Numbered from the stretch's first letter, positions 49,609 to 58,721 are shown. The stretch is 64,000 bases of DNA from Pseudomonas sp. Teo4 (GCF_034387475.1 NZ_JAXCIL010000001.1:1-64000), one strand, 5' to 3'. Notes: generated by a model from the letters alone, not told the origin. Numbers and translations are program-made.

Positions 49609-49908
49609 ATGGAAAGAAGCCCCGATTTGCTTGCATCAATACTTCACTACTGCGTTACTGCCACTTCGGAGTGGCGTTTAAGTCTTTCGGTAGCTGAGTT
49701 GTATAACGACTTGTCGGTAGACAAGCAGCAGGAGTGGCCAGCCTACGTAATCGAAGGTCATGTGTATCTGCTAGCTGATGCCGGTTACCTTGAGACGAAG
49801 GGCAATACCAGCCACATTGTTCGAGTCACCTGGAACGGTTATGAGTATCTGGACGGCATCCTCAAGAAGAAGCTCATCCGAGATAATCCTTTTTTGGCTA
49901 AATGCTAA
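49609..49908 (+). CDS. DUF2513-like protein, probable moron
   Basis: 99-aa protein. YVIEGHVYLLADAGYLE and VRVTWNGYEYLDGI give the winged-helix-like DUF2513 pattern. GAGGAAAC precedes the ATG at 49609; the longer frame from 49525 starts in the terminator. It lies between terminators at 49528 and 49922. Function unknown. Confidence 0.7.
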   Translation: MERSPDLLASILHYCVTATSEWRLSLSVAELYNDLSVDKQQEWPAYVIEGHVYLLADAGYLETKGNTSHIVRVTWNGYEYLDGILKKKLIRDNPFLAKC

Positions 49909-49921
49909 ATTTCTGCACCTT

Positions 49922-49946
49922 CCCCGCCTCAAGCGGGGTTTTCGTT
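49922..49946 (+). terminator. Terminator after the DUF2513-like gene
   Basis: CCCCGC-CTCAA-GCGGGG followed by TTTTCGTTT, 14 bases after the stop codon. Confidence 0.88.
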
Positions 49947-50219
49947 TAAGCGGATGACGTGCCCAGGCTGCTGGGCTAAGTTGGTAGCGGCGTCGATCAA
50001 AGCCGTGCGCTCCCGGCTTGGCTCCGCGATGAGAGCCTGGGGTACGTGACCCAGCGATCTAGACCAGCAAGCCGGAAAGCACCAGCCCTCCGCATCCTAT
50101 TCCAAGCCTCGGCATTTGCCGGGGCTTTTTCGTTTTCGGCTCCACCACACCCATCGCTCCGAGCTGGGAGTGCTGCTTGGGGCCGAACCTATTGCGCTCC
50201 CCAAGAGGGAGGAACCGAG
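49947..50219. other. Non-coding stretch before the holin gene
   Basis: No gene seen in this part of the 311-base gap between the DUF2513-like gene and the holin. It contains a D-arm-like piece (GCTAAGTTGGTAGCGGC) without a matching T-arm and a terminator-like hairpin at 50106-50130. It may be remnant DNA from moron exchange. Confidence 0.4.
50106..50130 (+). terminator. Terminator-like hairpin before the holin gene
   Basis: GCCTCGGC-ATTT-GCCGGGGC followed by TTTTTCG. It is nearly identical to the one at 49528, suggesting duplication or recombination between the two. Confidence 0.8.
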
Positions 50220-50543
50220 ATGCCAAACATGCCCGAGAAGGATCCTGGCCTGTGGGCCGCTGTGCTTGCCTGGGTGTTAGCGCACCAACCCCAGCTGTAC
50301 ACCGGCGGCATCGCTGCTGCCGTGGCCATGTGTCGTGTCATCTACGGCGGCGGTCGCGGCCGCAAGATCGTCCTTGAGGGCACCATCTGCGGCTTGATCG
50401 CCATCAGCTTGCTGCCAGTGCTGGAGTACTTCGCGCTGCCGCCAAACCTCTCTGTCTTCGCTGGCTGTCTGGTCGGCTTCATAGGGGTAGAGAAGCTGCG
50501 TGAGTACTCCGACCGGTTCATGAGCAAGAAGGTGGAAGGCTGA
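50220..50543 (+). CDS. Phage holin, lambda S-like class
   Basis: 107-aa inner-membrane protein that forms lesions at the end of infection. Three hydrophobic segments are visible (about 12-28, 34-52, 57-90) and a charged C-terminus (REYSDRFMSKKVEG). Two N-terminal Met codons (MPNMPEKDPG, residues 1 and 4) could support a dual-start holin/antiholin. GAGGAACCGAG precedes the ATG at 50220. No endolysin gene is adjacent, so it must be encoded beyond the window or elsewhere. Confidence 0.87.
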   Translation: MPNMPEKDPGLWAAVLAWVLAHQPQLYTGGIAAAVAMCRVIYGGGRGRKIVLEGTICGLIAISLLPVLEYFALPPNLSVFAGCLVGFIGVEKLREYSDRFMSKKVEG

Positions 50544-50722
50544 TGGCCTGCAGCGGATGCGCCCGTCGGCGCGAATGGATCAACAAATGGACAAAGGTGG
50601 CTTATGAGCGAGCGCGCAGTCTCGTTGCTCGAACAGATTCTGGCCGAGCAGAAGAAGCAGACCAGCCTGCTGGAGCAGATCGCAACCCAGAACCTGGCGC
50701 TGATCGAAGCCCTGGCGGATGA
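50543..50722 (+). CDS. Small Cys-containing phage protein overlapping its neighbours
   Basis: 59-aa frame starting MACSGCARRREWINKWTKVAYERAR at a TGATG overlap with the holin stop (only the first ~28 residues look protein-like). The second half (RAEEADQPAGADRNPEPG) is encoded out of frame inside the next gene and looks non-conserved. Similar CxxC-RRR starts follow holin genes in other lambda-like phages. Role unknown. Confidence 0.5.
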   Translation: MACSGCARRREWINKWTKVAYERARSLVARTDSGRAEEADQPAGADRNPEPGADRSPGG

Positions 50723-50783
50723 AGGTGGTGTCGATCCTGATGCCTCGCCACAGACTTACCTGAGTGGTGCGCCATGCCGATGA
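50604..50783 (+). CDS. Small coiled-coil phage protein
   Basis: 59-aa frame with AAAGGTGG upstream. Heptad-like SLLEQILAEQKKQTSLLEQI and NLALIEALADE indicate a short coiled coil. It overlaps the previous frame by 119 bases and the HNH gene by 10. Function unknown. Confidence 0.6.
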   Translation: MSERAVSLLEQILAEQKKQTSLLEQIATQNLALIEALADEGGVDPDASPQTYLSGAPCR

Positions 50784-51142
50784 GGCCTCAGCGCCCGTGC
50801 AGGGCATCAGGGTGCAGAACACTGCACCGCAACGGCAATGGCTACTGCGATGGTCATGCCGACCTGGCTGCCGAGCAGGCCAAGGCTTGGGCGACCCGCA
50901 AGGGATCAGGCCGTGGTGGTCGGCCATGGCGGCGCAAGCGTGAACGAATCCTCAAGCGCGACCAGTACCTTTGTCGGTGTGACGACTGTGCCCAGCATGG
51001 CCGAATCCGAGAGGCGCACGAGGTGGACCACATCGTGGCCCTGGCTCACGGCGGCACTGACGACGATGACAACCTTCGGGCGATCAACCGCGAGTGCCAC
51101 AAGGCGAAGACACAGCGGGAGTCGAAAACGGTCAAAAAATGA
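50774..51142 (+). CDS. HNH endonuclease beside the terminase
   Basis: 122-aa nuclease. Two Cys-rich parts (CRASGCRTLH, YCDGHADL; later LCRCDDCAQHG) may bind zinc. The HNH core is EVDHIVALAHGG then NLRAINRECHK. Such genes lie next to terminase small subunits in HK97-type cos phages, where the nuclease is known to assist terminase cleavage. It lies 135 bases before the small subunit. Confidence 0.92.
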   Translation: MPMRPQRPCRASGCRTLHRNGNGYCDGHADLAAEQAKAWATRKGSGRGGRPWRRKRERILKRDQYLCRCDDCAQHGRIREAHEVDHIVALAHGGTDDDDNLRAINRECHKAKTQRESKTVKK

Positions 51143-51277
51143 CCGAAAACGACGCAAATGAGACGAAATCTCGTTGCCGGGGAGGGGGAGGGTCAAAAGT
51201 TCAGGCCCTTCCGCTCGGACACCGCGCCCTCAGTCGTTTTTTTACACCCGCGAAATTAAAAATTCAGGAGTTGCGCG
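51143..51277. other. Terminase-proximal gap, candidate cos region
   Basis: Short intergenic DNA between HNH and small terminase with a purine-rich GGGGAGGGGGAGGGTC segment (51178-51193), a T-run and CGCGAAATTAAAAATTCAGG before the small-subunit ribosome site. In phages with HNH-TerS-TerL order cos is usually here. No cohesive-end sequence can be proven from one junction. Confidence 0.35.
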
Positions 51278-51763
51278 ATGGGAGGCACCGCCAAGGTCGC
51301 CGGCCGTGGTCGCAAACCCAAGCCGACGGCCAAGAAAGAGCTAGCCGGCAACCCCGGAAAACGGGCCTTGAACAAGGCCGAGCCGCAGTTCGCCACCATC
51401 ACCAATGTGGATCCGCCGGACTGGCTGAGCGATCGTGCGGCCACAATGTGGAAGATGCTGGTACCCGAGCTGCTACGCGAGAATGTCATCGCGCTGACTG
51501 ACCTGCACAACGTTGAGGCTTTCTGCACCGCCTACAGCAACTGGCGAATGGCCCAGGAGGCTGTCGACCAGTTCGGCCCGGTGGTCGAGTCATCGCAGGG
51601 CAGCCCGATGAAGAACCCAGCGCTTACCGCTGCAAACGAAGCAATGCGTCAGATCGTGACATTCGGGTCGATGCTGGGCCTGGACCCAGCCAGCCGAACC
51701 CGAATCATCGGCGGCAACAAGCAGAAATCCACCAACGAGTTCGCAGCCCTACTGAGTTCCTGA
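51278..51763 (+). CDS. Phage terminase small subunit (P27 family)
   Basis: 161-aa DNA-recognition subunit of the packaging motor. The basic N-terminus ([21 protein letters not shown]) and the following [16 protein letters not shown] are typical of the P27 family. TTCAGGAG precedes the ATG. The stop overlaps the large-subunit start. Confidence 0.93.
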   Translation: MGGTAKVAGRGRKPKPTAKKELAGNPGKRALNKAEPQFATITNVDPPDWLSDRAATMWKMLVPELLRENVIALTDLHNVEAFCTAYSNWRMAQEAVDQFGPVVESSQGSPMKNPALTAANEAMRQIVTFGSMLGLDPASRTRIIGGNKQKSTNEFAALLSS

Positions 51764-53490
51764 TGGCCAGAGCCAAATACACCAACGTCGACAAGGCGAT
51801 GGCGTGGGCAAAGTCCGTCCTCAAAGGAAAGTTTCCCGCTTGCCGCTTCATCCACCAGGCGATAGAGCGGCACTTCGATGACGTAGCGGCCAGCCGATCG
51901 AAGGATTACCCGTACAAGTTTGATCCGGCCAAGGCCGAGAAGAAGTTGCGCCTCATGCAGCTGCTTCCCCACACCAAGGGCGAATGGGCGTTCAAGCGAC
52001 AGCTGATCACCCTGGAACCCTGGCAGCTCTTCGGCCTGGCCTGCACCTTCGGCTGGGTCCGGAAGAAGGGTGGGTACCGGCGCTTCCGCGAGAGCTATTG
52101 GGAGGTGCCGCGCAAGAACGGCAAATCGGTGATCGCCGCTGGCGTCGGCATCAGCATGTTCACCGCCGACAATGAGTTCGGCGCCGAGGTCTACTCCGGA
52201 GCGACCACCGAGAAGCAAGCGTGGGAGGTATTCCGGCCTGCAAGGCTGATGGTCAGCCGGTCGCCCATGCTGATCGAGGCAGCTGGCATCGAGGTCAACG
52301 CCTCGAACTTGAACATCCCGTCGAACGGCAGCCGCTTCGAGCCGCTGATCGGCAACCCAGGTGATGGTGCATCGCCGTCCTGCGCGATCATTGACGAATA
52401 CCACGAGCACGACAGCGCGGCCCAGTACGACACGATGCTCACCGGCATGGGTGCACGGCGGCAGCCGTTGATGTTCATCATCACCACCGCCGGCGCGAAC
52501 ATCGAGGGGCCGTGCTACGACAAGCGCCGCCAGGTCATCGAGATGCTCAACGGCACCGTGCCGGACGACGAGCTGTTCGGCTATATCTGGACGCTCGACG
52601 AGGGCGACGACTGGACCGACCCGAAGAACCTGGCCAAGGCCAACCCCTGCATGGGCGTGTCGGTCTTTCAGGAGTACCTGGAGAGCCAGCTGGCCAGGGC
52701 GATCCGCTCGGCGCGCTTCACCAACACGTTCAAGACCAAGCACTTGAACCTGTGGGTGAGTGCCAAATCCGGCTTCTTCAACATGGAAAGCTGGAAGGCC
52801 TGCGAGGACAAGACGCTCTCGCTTGAACAGTTCGAGGGTCAGGAGTGGATTGCCGGCTTCGACCTGGCGCGCAAGCTGGACATGAACTCCAGGGCCAGGC
52901 TGTTCTGGCGCGAGATCGAAGGGAAGACCCACTACTACAGCGTTGCTCCGGCGTTCTGGGTTCCCGAGGACACCGCTAACGACGTGGACAACAAGCGCAT
53001 GGCCGAGCGCTTTCAGGCCTGGGTCAACACCGGCCACCTGACCACAACACCAGGCGCCGAGGTCGATTACCGAGAAATCCTCGAGGACACCAAGGAAGCC
53101 AACAAGCTGGCGCCGATCAGGGAAAGCCCGATCGACCCGCACGGCGCCACGGGCCTGAGTCATGACCTGGACGATGAAGGCTTCAATCCGATCACCATCA
53201 CCCAGAACTACACCAACATGTCCGACGGCATGAAGGAGCTGGAGGCCGCAATCGAGGCGGGTAGGTTCCATCACGACGGCAATCCGATCATGACTTGGTG
53301 TATCGGCAACGTCATCGGCAAGAACCTGCCCGGCAATGATGACGTGGTGCGACCGATCAAGCAGGGCGAAGACAACAAGATCGACGGGGCAGTGGCGTTG
53401 ATCATGACGGTTGGCCGGGTGCTGGCTAACGCAAACCCGGAGGAAACGCTCTCCGACCACATCACCAAGCACGGAATCAGAACTCTATGA
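51763..53490 (+). CDS. Phage terminase large subunit
   Basis: 575-aa packaging ATPase and nuclease. The Walker A-like [12 protein letters not shown] lies at about residue 112-123, Walker [12 protein letters not shown] at about 208, and the C-terminal nuclease starts with [11 protein letters not shown] at about 366. Length fits HK97-type TerL (about 500-580 aa). It starts by overlap with the small subunit and ends by overlap with a small membrane-protein gene. Confidence 0.95.
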   Translation: MARAKYTNVDKAMAWAKSVLKGKFPACRFIHQAIERHFDDVAASRSKDYPYKFDPAKAEKKLRLMQLLPHTKGEWAFKRQLITLEPWQLFGLACTFGWVRKKGGYRRFRESYWEVPRKNGKSVIAAGVGISMFTADNEFGAEVYSGATTEKQAWEVFRPARLMVSRSPMLIEAAGIEVNASNLNIPSNGSRFEPLIGNPGDGASPSCAIIDEYHEHDSAAQYDTMLTGMGARRQPLMFIITTAGANIEGPCYDKRRQVIEMLNGTVPDDELFGYIWTLDEGDDWTDPKNLAKANPCMGVSVFQEYLESQLARAIRSARFTNTFKTKHLNLWVSAKSGFFNMESWKACEDKTLSLEQFEGQEWIAGFDLARKLDMNSRARLFWREIEGKTHYYSVAPAFWVPEDTANDVDNKRMAERFQAWVNTGHLTTTPGAEVDYREILEDTKEANKLAPIRESPIDPHGATGLSHDLDDEGFNPITITQNYTNMSDGMKELEAAIEAGRFHHDGNPIMTWCIGNVIGKNLPGNDDVVRPIKQGEDNKIDGAVALIMTVGRVLANANPEETLSDHITKHGIRTL

Positions 53491-53696
53491 CCTCTCACAA
53501 CGAGGCGCCCCGCAGTGGTGGGGTGTCCGCGCTCGCTCGTCTGCGCGAATCCTTGCCGGACGCGGTAGGCCTGGCCGGGTTTGCGCTACTTGCACGGGGC
53601 CTGTGGATCGGCATGGGCGAAGCCGTGGCACTCTCGGTGTGCGGCGTGATCCTCATGGCGCTTTCGGCCTACGCCGTCACGCGAGGAGGTAGCTGA
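53487..53696 (+). CDS. Small membrane protein between terminase and portal
   Basis: 69-aa protein with two hydrophobic helices (about 25-43 and 45-63) and a basic N-terminal region. The ATG overlaps the TerL stop (ATGA) and its stop overlaps the portal start. No recognised family; similar small membrane proteins occur at this place in related phages. Confidence 0.7.
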   Translation: MTSHNEAPRSGGVSALARLRESLPDAVGLAGFALLARGLWIGMGEAVALSVCGVILMALSAYAVTRGGS

Positions 53697-54907
53697 TGTT
53701 CAAGGCCCTTCTTGGAAGAAAAAACAATCCGCTAATCATCGATACGCCGGAGAAACTGGCGCAGGCGCTAGGCTCTGGCTACGAAAGTGCATCCGGTCAG
53801 CGGGTGACCACTACCAGCGCCTTGCAGCAGTTGGTGGTCTTCAATTGCGTGAGGGTGCTGGCTGAGTCGATCGGCATGCTGCCTTGCCGGCTGCTGAAGC
53901 AAGACGGCAAGGTCAGGGCGCCTGCCACCGGCCACAGGCTATATCCACTGCTCACCATGGCCCCGAACGGCTACATGACGGCCCAGGAGTTCTGGGAACT
54001 GATGGTGGCCTGCCTGTGCCTGCGCGGCAATTTCTACGCCTACAAGGTCAAGGCCCTTGGCAATGTCGTCGAGTTGCTGCCGATCAACCCCGACCGGGTT
54101 CAGCCGAAGCTCAAGGACGACTGGTCCGTCGAGTACAAGGTCACGTTCAACAGCGGCCAGGAGACCTTGAGCCAGGACGAGATCTGGCATGTACGCCTGA
54201 TCACGCTCGACGGACTCGTCGGCTTGAACCCAATCGCATACGCCAGGCAGACGCTCGGACTTGGCCAGGCGATGGATGCTCATGCAGCCAAGCTGTTCAC
54301 GAACGGCGCGGTCACCAGTGGCGTCCTGCGAACTGAGCAGCAGCTCACCGACGAGGCATTCGGGCGGCTGAAAACTGAATTCCAAGGCGAGCACATGGGT
54401 GTGGCAAACGCCTACAAGCCAATGATCCTGGAGATGGGACTGGACTGGAAACCGATCAGCCTGAATGCCCAGGACACCCAGTTCATCGAGTCGAAGAAAC
54501 TCACCGAGGCGCAGATCTGCGGCCTGTTCCGCGTTCCGCCGCACCTGGTGGCGAACATGGACAAGATGACGCTCAACAACGTCGAGCAGTTGGGGATGAG
54601 CTTCGTCAACTACTCACTTGTGCCGTACCTGACTCGAATTGAGCACCGCATTCAGGTCGGCCTGCTCAACGAGAAAGACCGGCTCAACCACTACGCAAAA
54701 TTCAATGCTGGCGGACTCATGCGCGGCGACCTGAAAGGCCGCTATGAGTCCTACGGCAAGGGCATCCAGTGGGGAATCCTCAGCCCGAATGACTGCCGCG
54801 AGCTGGAAGACCTGAACCCGCGCGAGGGCGGGGATGTGTACCTGACCCCGATGAACATGACCACCAAACCAGAGGCTGCCGGCGATGCAGACAAAACAGC
54901 GCCTTGA
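53696..54907 (+). CDS. Phage portal protein (HK97 family)
   Basis: 403-aa portal subunit that forms the dodecameric DNA entry ring. Family features include TTSALQQLVVFNCVRVLAESIG near residue 40 (pieces VFNCVRVLAE), YAYKVKALG and the GLFRVPPHLV-containing helix at about 280. It overlaps the protease gene by 23 bases, as is usual in HK97-like modules. Confidence 0.95.
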   Translation: MFKALLGRKNNPLIIDTPEKLAQALGSGYESASGQRVTTTSALQQLVVFNCVRVLAESIGMLPCRLLKQDGKVRAPATGHRLYPLLTMAPNGYMTAQEFWELMVACLCLRGNFYAYKVKALGNVVELLPINPDRVQPKLKDDWSVEYKVTFNSGQETLSQDEIWHVRLITLDGLVGLNPIAYARQTLGLGQAMDAHAAKLFTNGAVTSGVLRTEQQLTDEAFGRLKTEFQGEHMGVANAYKPMILEMGLDWKPISLNAQDTQFIESKKLTEAQICGLFRVPPHLVANMDKMTLNNVEQLGMSFVNYSLVPYLTRIEHRIQVGLLNEKDRLNHYAKFNAGGLMRGDLKGRYESYGKGIQWGILSPNDCRELEDLNPREGGDVYLTPMNMTTKPEAAGDADKTAP

Positions 54908-55559
54908 CCTGCCGCTGACCATCAAGTCGGTCAGCGACAACGGCGAGTTCGAGGGCTACGGCTCGGTGTTTGGCGTGGAAGACAGTTACGGCGACGTAGT
55001 TGTCCGCGGCGCCTTTGCCGCAAGCCTTGCCAAGTGGAATGAGAAAGGCCGGCTGCCGGCCATGCTTTGGCAGCACAACATGAGCGAGCCGATCGGTGTG
55101 TACACCGAGATGCGCGAGGACGAGGTTGGGCTGTACGTCAAAGGGCGGCTGCTCACAGAAGCTGATCCTCTGGCGAAACGCGCTCACGGCCACATGAAGG
55201 CCGGGAGCCTGACTGGCATGTCCATCGGCTACATGCTCGACGACTACGAGTACGACAAGGAGAAGGGCATCTGGCTGCTGAAGGCGATCGATCTCTGGGA
55301 AGTCTCCCTGGTCACCTTCCCGGCCAACGATGAAGCCCGGATCACTGACGTGAAATCTCTGCTGGCCCGCGGCGAAACCCCGCCGCCCAGCAAAGTGGAG
55401 CGAGCCCTGCGCGAGGTAGGGTTCTCCGGCTCCCAAGCCAAGGCCTTCATGGCCAAGGGCTACGGCGCAGTTTCACCGCGAGAGGCGGGTGCCGACGCAT
55501 CACTCAATCACTTGAAATCCCTTATTGACCGCATTGAAGGAGCCTCTCATGGCCGTTGA
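54885..55559 (+). CDS. HK97-family prohead maturation protease
   Basis: 224-aa protease that removes the capsid delta domain. Candidate catalytic His is in LWQHNMSEP at about residue 65 and Ser in LTGMSIGY at about 112. The N-terminal EFEGYGSVFGVEDSYGD block is typical. The C-terminal ~60 residues are a basic tail. It overlaps both portal and capsid genes. Confidence 0.93.
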   Translation: MQTKQRLDLPLTIKSVSDNGEFEGYGSVFGVEDSYGDVVVRGAFAASLAKWNEKGRLPAMLWQHNMSEPIGVYTEMREDEVGLYVKGRLLTEADPLAKRAHGHMKAGSLTGMSIGYMLDDYEYDKEKGIWLLKAIDLWEVSLVTFPANDEARITDVKSLLARGETPPPSKVERALREVGFSGSQAKAFMAKGYGAVSPREAGADASLNHLKSLIDRIEGASHGR

Positions 55560-56751
55560 AGAAAAAGACATCAAAGAAGTCGCCGATGCCCTGGGCAAGA
55601 AGTTCGACGAGTTCAAGGAAAAGAACGACAAGCGCATCGAAGGTCTGGAGGCCGAGAAGGGCAAGCTGACCGGCCAGGTCGAAACGCTGAACGAGAAGCT
55701 GGGCGAGCTGGACGAGCTCAAGTCGTCGCTCGAAAAGGAACTGGCTGACCTGAAGCGCCCCAACGGCACCGGCACCAAGGCTGCAAGCGAACACAAGACT
55801 GCTTTCATGCAGTTCGTGCGCAAGGGTATCGACACCGGCCTGGGCGAGCTGCAGGCCAAGGCGCTCCAGATTGGCGCCGATGCAGACGGTGGCTACGCCG
55901 TGCCCGAGGAATTGGATCGCAGCATCATCGAACTGCTGCGCGACGCGTCGCCGATGCGCCAGGTGTGCAACCAGATCACTGTCGGTTCCCCAGACTACAA
56001 GCGCCTGGTCAGCCTGGGCGGCGCAGGTTCTGGCTGGGTCGGTGAAACCGATGCCCGCCCGGCGACCGGAACCCCGACTCTGGCGCAAATCTCGGCCTTT
56101 ATGGGCGAACTCTACGCCAACCCACAAGCCACTCAGACCAGCCTCGATGACATCTTCTTCGACGCCGAAGCTTGGCTCGATGGCGAGGTCGCCCGCGAGT
56201 TCTCCGACAAGGAGGGCAATGCATTCACCTTGGGCAATGGCTCCGGCAAGCCAAAGGGTTACCTGGCCTATGAACTGGTGACCGACACTGACAAGACCCG
56301 GGCCTTCGGGAAGCTGCAGAAGATTTTGTCCGGTGCGGCCGGCAGTTTCACCGCTGACAACCTGATCGACCTGGTGCACTCGCTCAAGGCCGGCTACCGG
56401 GCCAATGGTCGCTTCATGATGAACAACCTGACCGTTGCCCGCGTGCGCAAGTTGAAGGACAGCGACGGCAACTACCTGTGGCGCCCTGGCCTGGAGCTCG
56501 GTCAGCCATCGACGCTGCTGGCCTACGGCATCACCGAGAATGAGGACATGCCGGATGTCGCCGCTGACGCTAACGCGATTTCGTTCGGCGACTTCAAGCG
56601 CGGCTACACCATCGTTGATCGCCTCGGCACCCGCGTGCTGCGCGATCCGTACACCAACAAGCCGTTCGTGGGCTTCTACACCACCAAGCGCGTCGGCGGC
56701 ATGCTCACCGACTCTCAAGCGATCAAGGTCCTGACCCTGAGCGCCGCCTGA
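55549..56751 (+). CDS. Major capsid protein (HK97 gp5-like)
   Basis: 400-aa capsid subunit. Residues 1-~85 are a charged coiled-coil delta domain (KKFDEFKEKNDKRIEGLEAEK), removed by the prohead protease near residue 100-105. The HK97 fold follows with GADADGGYAVPEELDRSI and later GFYTTKRVGG. The ATG at 55549 follows AAGGAG. A UUCG-loop hairpin at 56758 follows the gene and may protect this abundant message. Confidence 0.95.
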   Translation: MAVEEKDIKEVADALGKKFDEFKEKNDKRIEGLEAEKGKLTGQVETLNEKLGELDELKSSLEKELADLKRPNGTGTKAASEHKTAFMQFVRKGIDTGLGELQAKALQIGADADGGYAVPEELDRSIIELLRDASPMRQVCNQITVGSPDYKRLVSLGGAGSGWVGETDARPATGTPTLAQISAFMGELYANPQATQTSLDDIFFDAEAWLDGEVAREFSDKEGNAFTLGNGSGKPKGYLAYELVTDTDKTRAFGKLQKILSGAAGSFTADNLIDLVHSLKAGYRANGRFMMNNLTVARVRKLKDSDGNYLWRPGLELGQPSTLLAYGITENEDMPDVAADANAISFGDFKRGYTIVDRLGTRVLRDPYTNKPFVGFYTTKRVGGMLTDSQAIKVLTLSAA

Positions 56752-56757
56752 TCTACC

Positions 56758-56775
56758 GGGCGCCTTCGGGCGCCC
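56758..56775 (+). terminator. Stem-loop with TTCG tetraloop after the capsid gene
   Basis: GGGCGCC-TTCG-GGCGCCC, a very stable hairpin without a T-run. It is more likely an RNA-stabilising or partial termination element than a full terminator, since late genes continue on the same strand. Confidence 0.55.
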
Positions 56776-56791
56776 ATGCTTAGGAGGTTTT

Positions 56792-57217
56792 ATGCCGATT
56801 ATTCTCGTGAAGAAGCCATTTCCGTTCGCCCCTGATGGTAATCAGGTGATCGAAGTTCAGGCTGGCGAGCAGGACGTGTCCGATCGCTGCGCGCTGGTGG
56901 CAGTGGATCACCTAGGGGTCGCTGAGTACCTCAGCCAAAAGGGCCCGCCGGTACCACGCGAAGATGGTCCGACCGTTGCCGAGTGGGTTGAGGCTGGCTA
57001 TCTGGCGGCGAACTATCCGCCAGAGGGCTTTTCCTCGCGCAGCTCACAGGAGGAAATCGACGCGGCTATCGAGTTGCAGAAGGGCGCCGAAAACGAAACT
57101 GACCCGATGAAAATGACCGTTCCCATTCTGAAAGAATGGCTCACCGCTCACGGTATCGAATTCGCGGCAGACGCGAAAAAGCCCGCGTTGCAGGCCCTGG
57201 TGCCGAAAAATGATTGA
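56792..57217 (+). CDS. Phage head-region protein with C-terminal HeH/LEM-like domain
   Basis: 141-aa protein. The N-terminal ~45 residues look beta-rich (FAPDGNQVIEVQAGEQDV). The C-terminal ~35 residues (MTVPILKEWLTAHGIEF, then KPALQAL) resemble the helix-extended-loop-helix or SAP-type fold seen in phage structural accessory proteins. TTAGGAGG precedes the ATG. It overlaps the next gene by eight bases. Exact role unknown. Confidence 0.7.
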   Translation: MPIILVKKPFPFAPDGNQVIEVQAGEQDVSDRCALVAVDHLGVAEYLSQKGPPVPREDGPTVAEWVEAGYLAANYPPEGFSSRSSQEEIDAAIELQKGAENETDPMKMTVPILKEWLTAHGIEFAADAKKPALQALVPKND

Positions 57218-57527
57218 CCTCGACACCGTGAAGTCGCACCTGCGGGTTGACGGTGATGAGGAAGACGCCCTGATCCAGGCATACACCGACGCGGCATTCA
57301 GCACGTTCGAGCAGTGGACCAACCGCAAGCTGCTTGCTGAAGGTGATCCGGTGCCAGAGCCGGCTGGGAATGTGCTGGTCATCAGCAATGCGATTCGCCA
57401 GGGTGCGTTGCTACTGATCGGACACTGGTACTCGGCCCGGGAAACCGTTGTAACCGGGACGATTGCGACCGAAATGCCAATGGCTACCCAAGCTCTTTGG
57501 GGGCCTCATCGCTGGGTGAATGTATGA
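57210..57527 (+). CDS. Head-tail connector protein (gp6-like)
   Basis: 105-aa protein with the DNA-packaging/connector pattern IDLDTVKSHLRVDGDEEDALIQAY and a long helix ISNAIRQGALLLIGHWY. It should attach below the portal. It overlaps both neighbours. Confidence 0.88.
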   Translation: MIDLDTVKSHLRVDGDEEDALIQAYTDAAFSTFEQWTNRKLLAEGDPVPEPAGNVLVISNAIRQGALLLIGHWYSARETVVTGTIATEMPMATQALWGPHRWVNV

Positions 57528-57862
57528 GGGCTGGCGACCTGAGGCACCGGATAGAGCTACAGCAAAAGGTATCTTCTCGCGATCCTGATACTGGCGAATA
57601 CGGTGAGCTGGAGTGGCAGAAGTTTGCCACGGTGTGGGCTCAGGTTTCCCCATTGTCAGCGCGCGACTTGGTGGCTGCTAAGGCTGCACAGTCTGAGGCA
57701 ACAGCACGCATGGTCATCCGGTATCGCCTTGGGGTGCTGCCGACCATGCGGATCATCTATCGCGGCGAGGTGTACAGCATCGAAGGCCCGCCCCTGGAAG
57801 ACGACAAGTCCGGACGGGAGTACCTGACGATTCTGGTCTCGAAAGGGGTGAAGGATGGCTGA
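57524..57862 (+). CDS. Phage head closure/head-tail adaptor protein
   Basis: 112-aa small beta-rich protein: MRAGDLRHRIELQQ at the start, VWAQVSPLSARDLVAAKA in the middle and the closing IYRGEVYSIEGPP strand pair, the pattern of SPP1 gp16-type adaptors. The ATG at 57524 overlaps the connector stop (ATGA). Confidence 0.9.
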   Translation: MRAGDLRHRIELQQKVSSRDPDTGEYGELEWQKFATVWAQVSPLSARDLVAAKAAQSEATARMVIRYRLGVLPTMRIIYRGEVYSIEGPPLEDDKSGREYLTILVSKGVKDG

Positions 57863-58349
57863 CGGCGTCGAGTTCAGTATCACCGGCCTGGACAGCCTGC
57901 TCGGAAAACTGGACTCGATCAGCTATGACGTTCGCCGCAAGGGTGGTCGAGCGGCGCTGCGCAAAGCTGCCCAGATCGTAGCGCAGAAGGCCAAGGAAGG
58001 TGCCGAACGCATCGACGATAAAGCCACTGGGCGGTCGATCTCGGACAACATTGCCCTGCGCTGGAATGGACGCTTGTTCAAGCAAACAGGCGATTTGGGC
58101 TTTCGCATCGGCGTGCTACACGGTGCTGTGCTGGCGAAGAAGGGAGAGGAGGTTGATACCTCGACCAATGCCCCGACTCCGCATTGGCGCCTCATTGAGT
58201 TCGGTACCGAGCTCATGGCAGCGGCACCGTTCATGCGCCCGGCCCTGGCCAACAGCATCAGCGAGGTGACCAATACCTTCGTCACCGAATATGAGAAGGC
58301 GATTGACCGGGCCATCCGGCGCGCCGCGAAGAAGGCTGCATCCTCATGA
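57855..58349 (+). CDS. HK97 gp10-family tail-completion protein
   Basis: 164-aa protein of the neck/tail-end family: GLDSLLGKLDSISYDVRRKGGRAALRKAAQI at the N-terminus (key part KGGRAALRKAA) and APFMRPALA near the C-terminus. Overlaps both neighbours. Confidence 0.9.
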   Translation: MADGVEFSITGLDSLLGKLDSISYDVRRKGGRAALRKAAQIVAQKAKEGAERIDDKATGRSISDNIALRWNGRLFKQTGDLGFRIGVLHGAVLAKKGEEVDTSTNAPTPHWRLIEFGTELMAAAPFMRPALANSISEVTNTFVTEYEKAIDRAIRRAAKKAASS

Positions 58350-58714
58350 AGGCACCGATTTTTGAAGTCTGCTCCCAGGATGCCGGTGTAACGGCGCTGC
58401 TCGGGGCCGGCGCCGATCTCCGGCTGTACTCGTTTGGCGAAGCACCGGATGGCGTGGTCAAGCCCTACGCGGTTTGGCAGCTGGTGAACGGTACCCCGGA
58501 GAACTACCTGGCCGGTCGGCCCGATGCCGACGGCTTCACCCTGCAGGTCGATGTGTACGGGGCCACCGACACCTCGTCGCGTCAGGTGCGCGAAGCCATT
58601 CGTGACGCAATCGAATTGAGGGCCTACGTCACGCGCTGGGGCGGTGAGAGCCGAGACCCAACCACAAACAATTACCGAACCAGCTTCGACGTGGACTGGA
58701 TAGTCCGACGCTGA
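58346..58714 (+). CDS. Tail terminator protein (DUF3168/gp11-like)
   Basis: 122-aa protein with FEVCSQDAGVTALLG, later PYAVWQLVNGTPENYL and FTLQVDVYGATDTSSRQV, the DUF3168 tail-terminator pattern. It should cap the tail tube at the head-proximal end. A terminator-like hairpin follows before the tail-tube gene. Confidence 0.9.
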   Translation: MKAPIFEVCSQDAGVTALLGAGADLRLYSFGEAPDGVVKPYAVWQLVNGTPENYLAGRPDADGFTLQVDVYGATDTSSRQVREAIRDAIELRAYVTRWGGESRDPTTNNYRTSFDVDWIVRR

Positions 58715-58721
58715 TCAACCC

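Noticed and set aside
49950..50100. tRNA-like D-arm sequence (GCTAAGTTGGTAGCGGC) before the holin gene
   Set aside because: No matching T-arm (GTTCRA) or acceptor stem of seven pairs could be laid out around it.
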